The notes under the pieces were generated by a model that was given only the letters and a program-made list of their open reading frames with translations, searched no databases and was not told the origin of the DNA. A stretch of 35,949 nucleotides of DNA from Flavobacteriales bacterium. Its GTDB lineage: Bacteria > Bacteroidota > Bacteroidia > Flavobacteriales_D > Crocinitomicaceae. The translations under genes and the position numbers were made by a program. The stretch lies in assembly GCA_947470515.1 (NCBI GenBank), contig CANITF010000033.1, forward strand, positions 1 to 35,949, in the 5' to 3' direction. Shown in pieces: positions 24,848-33,487 of this stretch. How positions within the stretch are numbered: the first letter of the stretch is position 1; the number at the start of each line of letters is the position of its first letter.

Positions 24848-25037
24848 AATGATTAAGTTTTGTATCAGCTCTGACTCTTTCATTTTACCAAACGAAACAT
24901 TGAATCTTAAGTCCTGAGTGGCTTCTTTTCAACATTTCTTCAAAACCAAATATTTCTCTTTAATAAATCGGAATAGTTATTAACGAATATTGTTAAAAAC
25001 ATCATTGAACCGATTTAAAAACGTTCGGACTTTTGAT

Positions 25038-25045
25038 TAAATTTG
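25038..25045 (+). promoter_or_regulatory. -7 promoter element for carB
   Basis: TAAATTTG is an exact TAnnTTTG match 47 bases before the carB ATG. No clear -33 TTTG lies 19-21 bases upstream. Confidence 0.35.
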
Positions 25046-25092
25046 CTCTCAGTTTATTGTTTACGTTAAATTGAATCTCAAAAGAGCATAAA

Positions 25093-27909
25093 ATGCCAAA
25101 AAACACCTCTATTAAGTCAGTATTAATCATCGGAAGCGGCCCTATTGTAATTGGTCAAGCCTGTGAATTTGATTATGCTGGTTCTCAAGCAGCAAAGTCA
25201 TTACGTGAAGAAGGAATTGAAGTAACAATCATTAATTCAAATCCAGCAACTATTATGACGGACACAGTAGTCGCAGATAATATCTATTTGCAGCCGCTTG
25301 AGTCAGAAAGTATCATTGAAATTTTGAAAAAACACAAGATTGATGCTGTTCTACCTACAATGGGTGGACAAACAGCTTTGAATTTGTGCATCAAATGCGA
25401 TGAAATGGGAATTTGGGAAGAATATGGTGTGGATATTATTGGTGTTGATATCGCTGCTATTGAAATCACCGAAAATAGAGAAGCATTTAGAGAATTGATG
25501 CTAAAAATTGGGGTGGGAATGGCGCCTCAAAAGACAGCAAAATCCTTTTTAGAAGGAAAAGAAATTGCACAAGAATTTGGTTTCCCGTTGTGTATTCGTC
25601 CTTCCTATACCCTTGGTGGATCCGGAGCAGCAATTTTACATGAACCAAAAGAATTTGATAATTTACTTGAACGTGGCTTGCATCTTTCACCTATTCACGA
25701 GGTAATGATAGACAAAGCATTATTAGGGTGGAAAGAATATGAATTGGAATTGTTGCGTGATGCAAATGATAATGTTGTAATCATTTGTTCAATTGAGAAT
25801 TTTGATCCAATGGGAATACATACTGGAGATTCAATTACTGTTGCTCCAGCGATGACTTTATCTGACACTACTTTTCAACGAATGCGCGACATGGCTATCT
25901 TAATGATGCGCTCTATTGGTAATTTTGCCGGAGGTTGTAATGTTCAGTTTGCAATTTCTCCAGATGAAACAGAAGAGATTATCGCAATTGAAATAAATCC
26001 AAGAGTTTCAAGATCCTCAGCTTTGGCATCAAAAGCAACGGGTTATCCAATTGCCAAAATCGCTGCTAAACTTGCCATTGGATATCACTTAACAGAATTA
26101 AACAATCAAATCACAAAAACTACTTCAGCTTTATTTGAACCGACGTTGGATTATGTGATTGTCAAAATACCACGTTGGAACTTTAATAAATTTCCAGGGA
26201 CAGATCGTAAACTTGGACTTCAAATGAAGTCAGTTGGTGAAGTTATGGGTATCGGACGTTCTTTTCAAGAAGCATTGCAAAAAGCGTGTCAATCATTAGA
26301 GATTAATAGAAATGGTTTAGGGGCTGACGGACGTGAGTTAACAAATCAGGATGAAATATTGCACAGTTTAGAATTCGCAAGTTGGAATCGTTTGTTTCAT
26401 ATTTACGATGCGATTAAATTGGGGATTCCATTCAAGAAAATTGTTGAGAAAACAAAAATTGATATTTGGTTCCTGAAACAAATTGAAGACTTAATAAAGT
26501 TAGAAAGAAGAATTGAAAAATTCCATTTGGAGAATATTCCAAAAGAATTAATGTTTGAAGCGAAACAAAAAGGATATGCCGACCGACAAGTTGCACATCT
26601 TTTACGCTGCTTAGAATCTGAGGTTTATACCAAAAGGATAGAACAAGGTATAAATCGTGTTTATAAATTGGTTGACACGTGTGCAGGAGAATTCGCTGCA
26701 CAAACACCCTATTATTATTCAACTTTCGAATTTGAAAATGAAAGTATTAAGTCAGACAAAAAGAAAGTAATTGTTCTAGGTTCTGGTCCAAATCGTATAG
26801 GTCAGGGAATTGAGTTTGATTATAGTTGCGTTCACGGTGTTTTGGCAGCGAAAGAATGCGGTTACGAAACAATCATGATCAATTGTAATCCTGAAACTGT
26901 TTCAACAGATTTTGATACTGCAGATAAATTGTACTTTGAACCTGTATTCTGGGAACATGTTTATGATATTATCAAACACGAAAATCCAGTTGGTGTTATC
27001 GTTCAATTGGGCGGACAAACAGCACTTAAAATGGCTGAAAAATTAGAACGATACGGAATTAAAATACTTGGAACTAGCTTTGAAGCATTGGATTTAGCTG
27101 AAGACAGAGGTCGTTTTTCGAAAGTATTAGAAGAAAACAATATTCCTTTTCCAAAATATGGAATTGTAGAAAGTGCAGAACAAGCATTGGAACTTTCAGA
27201 TGAATTAGGATTTCCACTTTTAGTTCGTCCTTCGTATGTTTTGGGTGGACAGAAAATGAAAATTGTAATCAATAAAGAGGAATTGGAGCACCATGTTGTT
27301 GATATTATCAATGAAATGGGGAACAACCAAATTTTATTAGATCACTTTATTGGTGGTGCAATTGAAGCTGAAGCAGATGCAATTTGTGACGGTGAAAATG
27401 TACACATCATAGGAATCATGCAACACATAGAACCAGCGGGAATTCACTCAGGAGATTCATACGCTGTATTGCCTCCGTACAATTTAGGAGATTTTGTAAT
27501 GCAGCAAATAGAAGATATCACAGTTAAAATTGCTTTGGCATTGCGAACAGTTGGATTAATGAACATTCAATTTGCTATTAAAGATGACAAAGTTTATGTG
27601 ATTGAAGCTAATCCACGAGCATCTAGAACTGTGCCTTTCATTGCAAAAGCGTACAATGAGCCCTACGTGAATTATGCTACGAAAATAATGTTGGGCGAGA
27701 AGAAGCTTTCAGATTTCAATTTCAATCCACGTAAAGAAGGTTATGCGATTAAAATCCCAGTTTTTTCTTACGAGAAATTCCCAGATGTGAAAAAAGAACT
27801 TGGTCCAGAAATGAAATCTACTGGCGAAGCAATTCGTTTTATCAAGAATTTGAAGGATCCATTCTTTACAAAGATATACTCAGAACGAAACATGCATTTA
27901 TCTAAATAG
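25093..27909 (+). CDS. carB: carbamoyl-phosphate synthase large subunit, without the C-terminal regulatory domain
   Basis: It makes carbamoyl phosphate from bicarbonate, ammonia (supplied by CarA) and two ATP, for pyrimidines and arginine. The protein has 938 residues. The first synthetase half covers about 1-400 (GSGPIVIGQACEFDYAGSQA), an oligomerisation region about 400-550, and the second half about 553-938 (GSGPNRIGQGIEFDYSCVH, RPSYVLGGQKM). It stops where the E. coli enzyme (1073 residues) begins its MGS-like allosteric domain, so regulation by UMP or ornithine through that domain is not expected. The frame is intact and the ending looks natural. carA is not in the window. Confidence 0.95.
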   Translation: MPKNTSIKSVLIIGSGPIVIGQACEFDYAGSQAAKSLREEGIEVTIINSNPATIMTDTVVADNIYLQPLESESIIEILKKHKIDAVLPTMGGQTALNLCIKCDEMGIWEEYGVDIIGVDIAAIEITENREAFRELMLKIGVGMAPQKTAKSFLEGKEIAQEFGFPLCIRPSYTLGGSGAAILHEPKEFDNLLERGLHLSPIHEVMIDKALLGWKEYELELLRDANDNVVIICSIENFDPMGIHTGDSITVAPAMTLSDTTFQRMRDMAILMMRSIGNFAGGCNVQFAISPDETEEIIAIEINPRVSRSSALASKATGYPIAKIAAKLAIGYHLTELNNQITKTTSALFEPTLDYVIVKIPRWNFNKFPGTDRKLGLQMKSVGEVMGIGRSFQEALQKACQSLEINRNGLGADGRELTNQDEILHSLEFASWNRLFHIYDAIKLGIPFKKIVEKTKIDIWFLKQIEDLIKLERRIEKFHLENIPKELMFEAKQKGYADRQVAHLLRCLESEVYTKRIEQGINRVYKLVDTCAGEFAAQTPYYYSTFEFENESIKSDKKKVIVLGSGPNRIGQGIEFDYSCVHGVLAAKECGYETIMINCNPETVSTDFDTADKLYFEPVFWEHVYDIIKHENPVGVIVQLGGQTALKMAEKLERYGIKILGTSFEALDLAEDRGRFSKVLEENNIPFPKYGIVESAEQALELSDELGFPLLVRPSYVLGGQKMKIVINKEELEHHVVDIINEMGNNQILLDHFIGGAIEAEADAICDGENVHIIGIMQHIEPAGIHSGDSYAVLPPYNLGDFVMQQIEDITVKIALALRTVGLMNIQFAIKDDKVYVIEANPRASRTVPFIAKAYNEPYVNYATKIMLGEKKLSDFNFNPRKEGYAIKIPVFSYEKFPDVKKELGPEMKSTGEAIRFIKNLKDPFFTKIYSERNMHLSK

Positions 27910-28184
27910 TGATTGTAACGGCGAGCATATCAGGGATTTTTAGAACTGTTCTAATTGTAATCGGTGCAATTGTTTTACTGCGATTTCTCGGTCAATTGAT
28001 GATTGCAAAAAGAAACATGGAAGCGGAACGTATTCTCAATAAAAATCAACGAGAAGGTGAAGCGGAACGCCAACGCAAAATGAAAAGTTTTGGAAAGACA
28101 ACTATTCTCGGCAAACCAACTACGCAAAAAGAAAGTAAAAGTCATCCGGATATAATGGATGTTGATTACGAAGAAATAAAATGA
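27909..28184 (+). CDS. small membrane protein, DUF4834-like
   Basis: The GTG start shares its first G with the last base of the carB stop (TAGTG), a typical coupling overlap. The 91-residue protein has one transmembrane segment (about 8-28, with RTVLIVIGAIVLLRFLGQL), then a charged, helical cytoplasmic tail (MEAERILNKNQREGEAERQ). The end is DVDYEEIK. This plan matches the small DUF4834 proteins of Bacteroidota, whose function is unknown. An ATG further in would lose the membrane segment, so the GTG is preferred. Confidence 0.7.
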   Translation: MIVTASISGIFRTVLIVIGAIVLLRFLGQLMIAKRNMEAERILNKNQREGEAERQRKMKSFGKTTILGKPTTQKESKSHPDIMDVDYEEIK

Positions 28185-28306
28185 AGATTGAAGAGATGCA
28201 GCAACTGTATCTTTTTTTTATTTCTGCAATTGTAGAAAGGACTTTGCTCTTTTTTAGATACAAATTTCTTTAAAAACACAAAATTTTCTTGGAATCAACT
28301 CAACTT

Positions 28307-28329
28307 TTTTCTTAACTTATATAAGAAAA
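28307..28329 (+). promoter_or_regulatory. hairpin directly before the transposase start codon
   Basis: TTTTCTTA (28307-28314) and TAAGAAAA (28322-28329) pair around a 7-base loop, ending two bases before the ATG. In IS200 elements, a hairpin over the start region limits transposase translation. This one could act the same way or mark the left end of the element. Confidence 0.4.
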
Positions 28330-28331
28330 GC

Positions 28332-28799
28332 ATGGCTGATTCATATACAAAGCTTTATATTCAACTAGTTTTCACTGTAAAACGAAGAGAATGTTTAATT
28401 CACGCAGATTGGGAAAATGAACTTTATAAATACATTACAGGCATCATTAAGTTGAAGGATCAATCGCTCATTGCGATAAATGGAATGCCAGATCATACGC
28501 ATATGTTTATTCGAATAAAACCGACTTGTGCACTTTCTGATTTGGTGAGAGAAGTAAAAAAAGCTTCTACAAATTTTATTAATGAGAATAAATTTACAAA
28601 ACAAACTTTTAGTTGGCAAAATGGATTTGGTGCTTTTTCATACAATGAACGTCAAGTTGAGATGATTACGAATTATATCAAAGGGCAAAAAGCGCATCAC
28701 GCAAAGAAAAAATTTAAAGATGAATATATTGGATTGTTAAAGGAATTTAAGATTGATTATAAGGAAGAATATTTATTTGATTGGATCGAAGTGGAATAA
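28332..28799 (+). CDS. Y1 (IS200-like / REP-associated) transposase
   Basis: This 155-residue single-strand DNA transposase is of the HUH Y1 class. The metal-binding HUH pair is His55/His57 in PDHTHMFIRI. The nucleophile is Tyr115 in MITNYIKGQKAHH, with Gln119 four residues later, as in active Y1 enzymes. All key residues are present and the frame is intact, so the enzyme may be active. No tnpB/IscB partner is present. It stands alone, with a start-site hairpin upstream and four small hairpins just downstream. That setting fits an IS200-type element or a domesticated REP-associated transposase (RAYT). Confidence 0.92.
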   Translation: MADSYTKLYIQLVFTVKRRECLIHADWENELYKYITGIIKLKDQSLIAINGMPDHTHMFIRIKPTCALSDLVREVKKASTNFINENKFTKQTFSWQNGFGAFSYNERQVEMITNYIKGQKAHHAKKKFKDEYIGLLKEFKIDYKEEYLFDWIEVE

Positions 28800-28803
28800 T
28801 GTT

Positions 28804-28972
28804 TGACTTTTCTGAAGTCATTTTGCGGTTGTTGGATTTTTTGGGGGGGGTATTTGACTTCTCTGAAGTCATTTTACGATTATTAGATTTATTTGCTGGT
28901 TGTTGACTTCAGAGAAGTCATACAATCCACCAAAAAATTATTTGAATACACTATCGACCCCAGAGGGGTCGA
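28804..28972. repeat. cluster of four mini-hairpins after the transposase gene
   Basis: Hairpins lie at 28804-28820, 28855-28871, 28904-28920 and 28954-28972. Each has a 7- or 8-bp stem and a three-base loop. The first two (loop TCT) lie in a 51-bp direct repeat whose flanks also match. The third has the same stem with loop AGA. The fourth keeps the outer GAC/GTC and loop AGA but changes the inner stem from TTC/GAA to CCC/GGG. A run of six T and eight G lies between the first and second. Confidence 0.8.
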
Positions 28973-28980
28973 ACATTTCC

Positions 28981-29493
28981 TTATTTTATCACAAAAGCTT
29001 CAATATTTAAGACAGCAATTGTTGGATTCGTATTCGCCGTAACGGTGATTGTTTTATGTTGCTCTTTTAATTGATCAACTTTCGGGTGAAAAACAACTTC
29101 AATTTTATCTGATTTTCCGGGCATGATTGGTTTTTCAGGTTTTTTAGCGGTTGTACATCCACAACTAACATCCACTTTTTCAATGATCAACGGGTTTTTA
29201 CCAGTGTTCGTTACAATAAAAGACGCGTTATTATCCGTGTCTTCTTTTATTTTTCCAAAATTGGTTGTCATTTTATCAAAAGACATTGTTGTGGAAGATG
29301 CAGCAGCTTCTTTGGCTAAATCCTGTTCTTCCTTTTCAATTTCTTGCAAAGAAGCTTTTAAATCCTCTTCACTTCCTTCACTAGCAGCGATTGCAGATGA
29401 TACTTCTCCAGAACCAGATTTCACTGAATTTGTTTCGTTTCCACAACTTGAAATGATGAATAAACAGATTCCAAGAATAAATTGATTTTTCAT
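28981..29493 (-). CDS. DUF1573 domain lipoprotein
   Basis: This 170-residue protein starts at ATG 29493, where MKNQFILGICLFIISSC gives a lipoprotein signal with lipobox ISSC; an ATG six codons earlier would put charged residues before it. A low-complexity Ser/Glu/Ala linker (about 20-70) leads to the DUF1573 beta-sandwich (about 72-170). Its hallmark is KVDVSCGCTTAKKPEKPI. The domain is Ig-like and common in Bacteroidota envelope proteins, but its role is unknown. It lies just after the S41 protease gene on the same strand and has its own promoter-like sequence. Confidence 0.88.
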   Translation of the reverse strand: MKNQFILGICLFIISSCGNETNSVKSGSGEVSSAIAASEGSEEDLKASLQEIEKEEQDLAKEAAASSTTMSFDKMTTNFGKIKEDTDNNASFIVTNTGKNPLIIEKVDVSCGCTTAKKPEKPIMPGKSDKIEVVFHPKVDQLKEQHKTITVTANTNPTIAVLNIEAFVIK

Positions 29494-29513
29494 AGGTGTT
29501 CTTTTTAACAAGA

Positions 29514-29543
29514 CAAAATTATTATTTTTTCGATTAATTCAAA
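29514..29543 (-). promoter_or_regulatory. promoter for the DUF1573 gene, overlapping the S41 gene end
   Basis: On the minus strand, TTTG (29543-29540) and TAATTTTG (29521-29514) are separated by 18 bases. This is close to the -33/-7 consensus. The -33 part lies inside the last codons of the protease gene. Confidence 0.45.
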
Positions 29544-31126
29544 TTTGCTTTTTCATATTCTTTATTCTCCAATGCTTTAACAGCTCGTTGAATAATTTCA
29601 TTTGAATCATTATAAACTTGATAGAATTCATTGTATCCCCAAATATCTTGCGCTAAAACAGCTTTTAATCGAAGTTTTATTAATTCTTCACTTGTTTTAT
29701 ATTCTTCAGCATTGAAGAGCAATTCTTTATCTTCTTTTGCAACGTATTCAAAAAAGGCATCCATGAATTTTTTATCCATTGAGAAGCCGTTTAAATAACT
29801 TTCAAAAGTAGGGTAGGTGAGCATTAATTTGTCTCTTTGTTTGTCAACGTAATCAAGAGAATAACTGTTTAAATGTCCACCTTGAACTAAATCTCTATAA
29901 TAATCTGTAACTCCTGATGTATCAATTGGTACAAATAAGTCTGGCATGATTCCGCCACCACCATAAACTGTTCTTTTAGTGATCATAGTTTGGAATTTCA
30001 AAGAATCTGGGAGTTTAATGGAATCAACATTATTGAATTCACCATTTAAATAACGTTGTGTAAGATCTTTTTTATACGCTTCTAAATCGTCATACGGTTT
30101 TTGAATCCATCTCCCTGTTGGCGTGTAATAACGTGCAATTGTTAAACGCATTTGTGAGCCATCAGTCAAATCAATTGGACGTTGAACCAATCCTTTTCCA
30201 TAACTTCTTCTACCGATAATCATTCCACGGTCCCAATCTTGAATAGCTCCTGAAACAATTTCACTCGCGGAAGCAGAATACTCATCTGTCAAAACGATTA
30301 ATTTTCCGTCTTCCCACAATCCTTTTTTACCAGCTTTTAAGTTGTTTCTTGGTTGCGCTCTTCCCTCAGAATAAACAATTAATTTATCACCTGAAAGAAA
30401 TTCATCCGCTACTTTTTGAGCTGCATCTAGCAATCCACCACCATTTCCTTGTAAATCAAAAATGAGGTTTTTCATTCCAAGAGCCTTCAAATCAATTAAA
30501 CTCTTTTGGATTTCATCCACCGTACTTCTTGAAAAACTATTCAATTTGATATAACCCGTTTCAGGTGTTACCATATAATGCGCATCAACAGAATTGATTG
30601 GAATATTATCTCTTGTTATAACGAAATCAAGTGGTTTCTTTGCTTTCTTGCGCATGATTTCAATTTTCACTTTCGTTCCAAGTTCGCCTAAAAGTCGCTC
30701 TTTGACTTGACCATTTTTCAAACCAATACCTGCAATGTTTTCATTTTCAATTTTTGTGATTTTATCACCGGGCATGATTCCTAATTTTTCTGATGGACCA
30801 CCAGGAATCGTTGCTACAACCATTAACGTATCTTTTAATATTTGAAATCGAATACCAATTCCAACAAAACTTCCATTGATTGATGAATTTGCTTCAGCGA
30901 CCTCTTCTTTGGTGATATACGTTGAATGTGGATCAAGCTTTTCCAACATGGCAATAATTGCAGCATCCGTCAATTGGTCGTTATTGACGGTGTCAACATA
31001 CATTCTAGTGATATACGTTAAAACTTCATCGAATTTTTGAGTTGTTCCAACTTTATTTGGGTCAATTTGAGAATTACTGTTGAAAGTGATTAGCACTGCT
31101 GTTAGTAGGAAGAGAATCTTTGTCAT
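29534..31126 (-). CDS. S41-family carboxy-terminal processing protease
   Basis: This 530-residue periplasmic serine protease trims or degrades proteins from their C-termini. A signal peptide ends near NSNSQ (residue 20). A helical N-terminal region follows, then a PDZ domain (about 85-165, with SFVGIGIRF and GIMPGDKITKIEN) and the S41 catalytic core (about 190-345). By comparison with E. coli Tsp, the catalytic residues are Ser286 in EYSASASEIV, Asp297 in IQDW and Lys311 in SYGKGLVQ. The C-terminal 150 residues are helical, and the length is usual for the Bacteroidota CtpA-like group. Confidence 0.94.
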   Translation of the reverse strand: MTKILFLLTAVLITFNSNSQIDPNKVGTTQKFDEVLTYITRMYVDTVNNDQLTDAAIIAMLEKLDPHSTYITKEEVAEANSSINGSFVGIGIRFQILKDTLMVVATIPGGPSEKLGIMPGDKITKIENENIAGIGLKNGQVKERLLGELGTKVKIEIMRKKAKKPLDFVITRDNIPINSVDAHYMVTPETGYIKLNSFSRSTVDEIQKSLIDLKALGMKNLIFDLQGNGGGLLDAAQKVADEFLSGDKLIVYSEGRAQPRNNLKAGKKGLWEDGKLIVLTDEYSASASEIVSGAIQDWDRGMIIGRRSYGKGLVQRPIDLTDGSQMRLTIARYYTPTGRWIQKPYDDLEAYKKDLTQRYLNGEFNNVDSIKLPDSLKFQTMITKRTVYGGGGIMPDLFVPIDTSGVTDYYRDLVQGGHLNSYSLDYVDKQRDKLMLTYPTFESYLNGFSMDKKFMDAFFEYVAKEDKELLFNAEEYKTSEELIKLRLKAVLAQDIWGYNEFYQVYNDSNEIIQRAVKALENKEYEKANLN

Positions 31127-31318
31127 AGTTGTATTTTTAAACTTTATAAATATAAGTCAAATAACGTTGAAATGTTAAAATAGTAACTGTTTGACATCAA
31201 AAAAAATGTTAATTAGCTACTAGATTCAATAAACAATTGCATGTTGAATGATAATTAGGTATGCTGTCCTATTGTCAATATATTATTAGTTACTTAGATT
31301 TTTTAATACAATGAATAG

Positions 31319-32218
31319 ATGAAGGGGCTGATATTGTTTGTTTTTGTTGCTTTCTGTGTCTCGCTAGGAAGCGCTCAAATACGTGAATTTGATAAATTGG
31401 AAGTTTTATATGCGCAGAATCATTATAAAATGGTTTATCGCAAAGCAAATACGTTATTAGACATTCCTGATTACGATTTTTCACAGATTCCAAAATTCTA
31501 TAAAGCAATAAGTTTATTTCAGCTTTGTCAAAATGATCGATGGTTGATAAGACATCCTAATGCTTTGGAAGATGCAGCCAAGATGTTTAATGAAATCAAG
31601 ACATCAAGCGATGGTAAAAAAGTTTTTGATGCCCATATTTATGAGATTTCCTTTTTAAAACACGATTTAATTTCTTGGGCGGAAGATTTAAAAAGAAGAG
31701 GGCAGAAGGTTGAATTTGAACGACTTCAAAAGGTTACTAGTAGTTTGTTTGATGAAATTCCAGATATTGATTTTCAAGGAGAAATTGCTGAAAAAGACAT
31801 TGTAGATTCAGATGGTTCTGAAAAAGACATGTATTCCAAAGAAAGAGATAAAATTATCGATTATGCTAAAAAGCAATTAGGAGTTCCATATGTTTGGGCT
31901 GGGAATGACCCAAGTGGATTTGATTGCAGTGGATTTACAGGGTATGTCATGAAAGAGTTTGGCAAAGAAATTCCGCGAAGAGCTGTGGACCAATTTGAAA
32001 CATCAAGAAAATTAAAGGAGAAAAATGTTCAGAAAGGTGATTTAGTATTTTTTGATAATGGTTCAGGTATTTCGCATGTAGGAATGATTGTTTCTGATAA
32101 AGGGAAACCACTTGTTATGATTCATGCAAGCTCCTCAAAGGGAATAATTGTGACAGAAATTGAGCAATCCGATTATTGGTTGACCCGTTTATCTGGCTTT
32201 GGAACCTATGTTTACTGA
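31319..32218 (+). CDS. NlpC/P60 cell-wall hydrolase
   Basis: This 299-residue protein has a signal peptide ending at GSAQ (about residue 20). The N-terminal half (about 21-160) is helical, with no recognised domain and a tetratricopeptide-like look (YAQNHYKMVYRKANTLL). The NlpC/P60 domain covers about 172-299. Its triad is Cys203 in FDCSGFTGYV, His253 in SHVGMIV and His269 in MIHASSS. Such enzymes cut peptidoglycan stem peptides, often gamma-D-Glu-DAP bonds. The last seven bases overlap the convergent membrane-protein gene. Confidence 0.92.
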   Translation: MKGLILFVFVAFCVSLGSAQIREFDKLEVLYAQNHYKMVYRKANTLLDIPDYDFSQIPKFYKAISLFQLCQNDRWLIRHPNALEDAAKMFNEIKTSSDGKKVFDAHIYEISFLKHDLISWAEDLKRRGQKVEFERLQKVTSSLFDEIPDIDFQGEIAEKDIVDSDGSEKDMYSKERDKIIDYAKKQLGVPYVWAGNDPSGFDCSGFTGYVMKEFGKEIPRRAVDQFETSRKLKEKNVQKGDLVFFDNGSGISHVGMIVSDKGKPLVMIHASSSKGIIVTEIEQSDYWLTRLSGFGTYVY

Positions 32219-32727
32219 TGTTTACGCTTAAGTTTTAATCCAAATAAAACGAGCATCAGAATTGAACTTAATAGAAAGGAATAGATAATTATTGAATGAA
32301 AAAGTTCATTTGATAATTTGAAAAATAGCATTGACTCAATCAATAAAGTTGAGACAATTGTGGACCAATATGTTGCATTTGCAATTTTCCCTTTGAATGA
32401 TTTTATTCTTAATAAGAATCCAATTAACAGCTGCAGAAAAATAAGTGCAAAAGAATAATTCCATGTGCTTTTTAATAAATCCAAATAAAAATAATCAGCA
32501 AAAAGAACGATTAGATTAATTAGGTTAATGCAGGAAAATAAACTATATATTTTGGTGTGATGTGTTCTTATTCCATATAAAGCAAAGTAGGATACAATGC
32601 ATAAAAAGGAATAAAACACAAGTAAGATGGAGGGATAAATCTCACCTTTAAAAACGACCAAAAAGGCACTATAACAAAACAGAATAACTGCTGTGAATAA
32701 TATACCGAGATTTAATTTTTGAAGCAT
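32212..32727 (-). CDS. small polytopic membrane protein of unknown function
   Basis: This 171-residue protein is almost entirely hydrophobic. Five or more transmembrane helices are visible, at about 7-27, 32-50, 60-80, 88-106, 118-136 and 146-163, and a Lys/Arg-rich end (GLKLKRKHQ) follows. No family motif is recognised. Its start is 37 bases from an AT-rich gap (32728-33021, 294 bp) in which I see no gene or clear repeat. Confidence 0.7.
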   Translation of the reverse strand: MLQKLNLGILFTAVILFCYSAFLVVFKGEIYPSILLVFYSFLCIVSYFALYGIRTHHTKIYSLFSCINLINLIVLFADYFYLDLLKSTWNYSFALIFLQLLIGFLLRIKSFKGKIANATYWSTIVSTLLIESMLFFKLSNELFHSIIIYSFLLSSILMLVLFGLKLKRKHQ

Positions 32728-33021
32728 TTATAAAGCTTATGAATAGGTAAATTTAAGTATAACTTTTCAAAAAAGAATTATTGCTATTTCTTGTAAAATT
32801 CAAATTCATTTGAGTATTTCAATTTTAGAGTTTCAATGTTTAAAATAGAAATTTTTTAAACCATTTATCTAGTTATTAAATTCCCTAATTGAGATTTTAT
32901 TCTTTACAGTGGGAATAAGTCGAATTCAAGAATAATATAAGTAGCTATTATTCAAGCCATTGTATTTTAGGCATGAAATTTATATTAATTTAATGTTACC
33001 ATTATAATAACTATTACTACT

Positions 33022-33483
33022 ATGAAAACAATTAATGTTTCAAATGCCAAATGGCAAAAAATCTCTTGTGGATTAAAAATCAAAAAATCACTAATTATCT
33101 TTTTTCTCCTACTTTTTTCGGGACACGTATTTTCTCAAACAACTGCAGAGGAAAAAAAACCATTGTCACCGATGAAAGCTCAGTCAAATTCTGAGAAGAC
33201 AAAAATGGAAATTCAAAAGAATATAACTTATTCTGAAGATGTTCATCAAATTGCAAATAAAATTATGGTTTTGACAAAAGTATTTAACGATGCTATTGGC
33301 ACAAAAGAGAAACAACCTTATTCAACACGTTTATTGAATAATTCCAAAAGCTATCCTTTTTCAACATTTGAACAAATTGAAAAATACTCACTTTTGGGCT
33401 GGATTAATTCAAATCAAAGTCAAGCAGAACAAGTAATACTGAGCTTGCAATTATTCATTGAAGAAACAACCACAAACAATTAA
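33022..33483 (+). CDS. small secreted protein of unknown function
   Basis: This 153-residue protein has an internal-type signal: about 22 polar or basic residues, then a hydrophobic core (SLIIFFLLLFSGHVFSQ) ending near residue 39. The mature part is polar and probably helical (EDVHQIANKIMVLTKVF). It ends with an acidic helix and Thr/Asn tail. No family is recognised. Only four bases separate its stop from the next ATG, so it should be co-expressed with the large surface protein. It may be a chaperone, anchor or partner of that protein, but this is inference. Confidence 0.72.
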   Translation: MKTINVSNAKWQKISCGLKIKKSLIIFFLLLFSGHVFSQTTAEEKKPLSPMKAQSNSEKTKMEIQKNITYSEDVHQIANKIMVLTKVFNDAIGTKEKQPYSTRLLNNSKSYPFSTFEQIEKYSLLGWINSNQSQAEQVILSLQLFIEETTTNN

Positions 33484-33487
33484 TCTC

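Noticed and set aside
25093-27909. carB as a truncated pseudogene because it is 135 residues short
   Set aside because: Both synthetase halves are intact, the end coincides with the domain border, and short CarB is usual as I know it for this phylum.
28804-28920. A short CRISPR-like array
   Set aside because: The repeats are only 17 bases and palindromic, spacers differ in nature and partly match each other, the third loop is reversed, and there are no cas genes.
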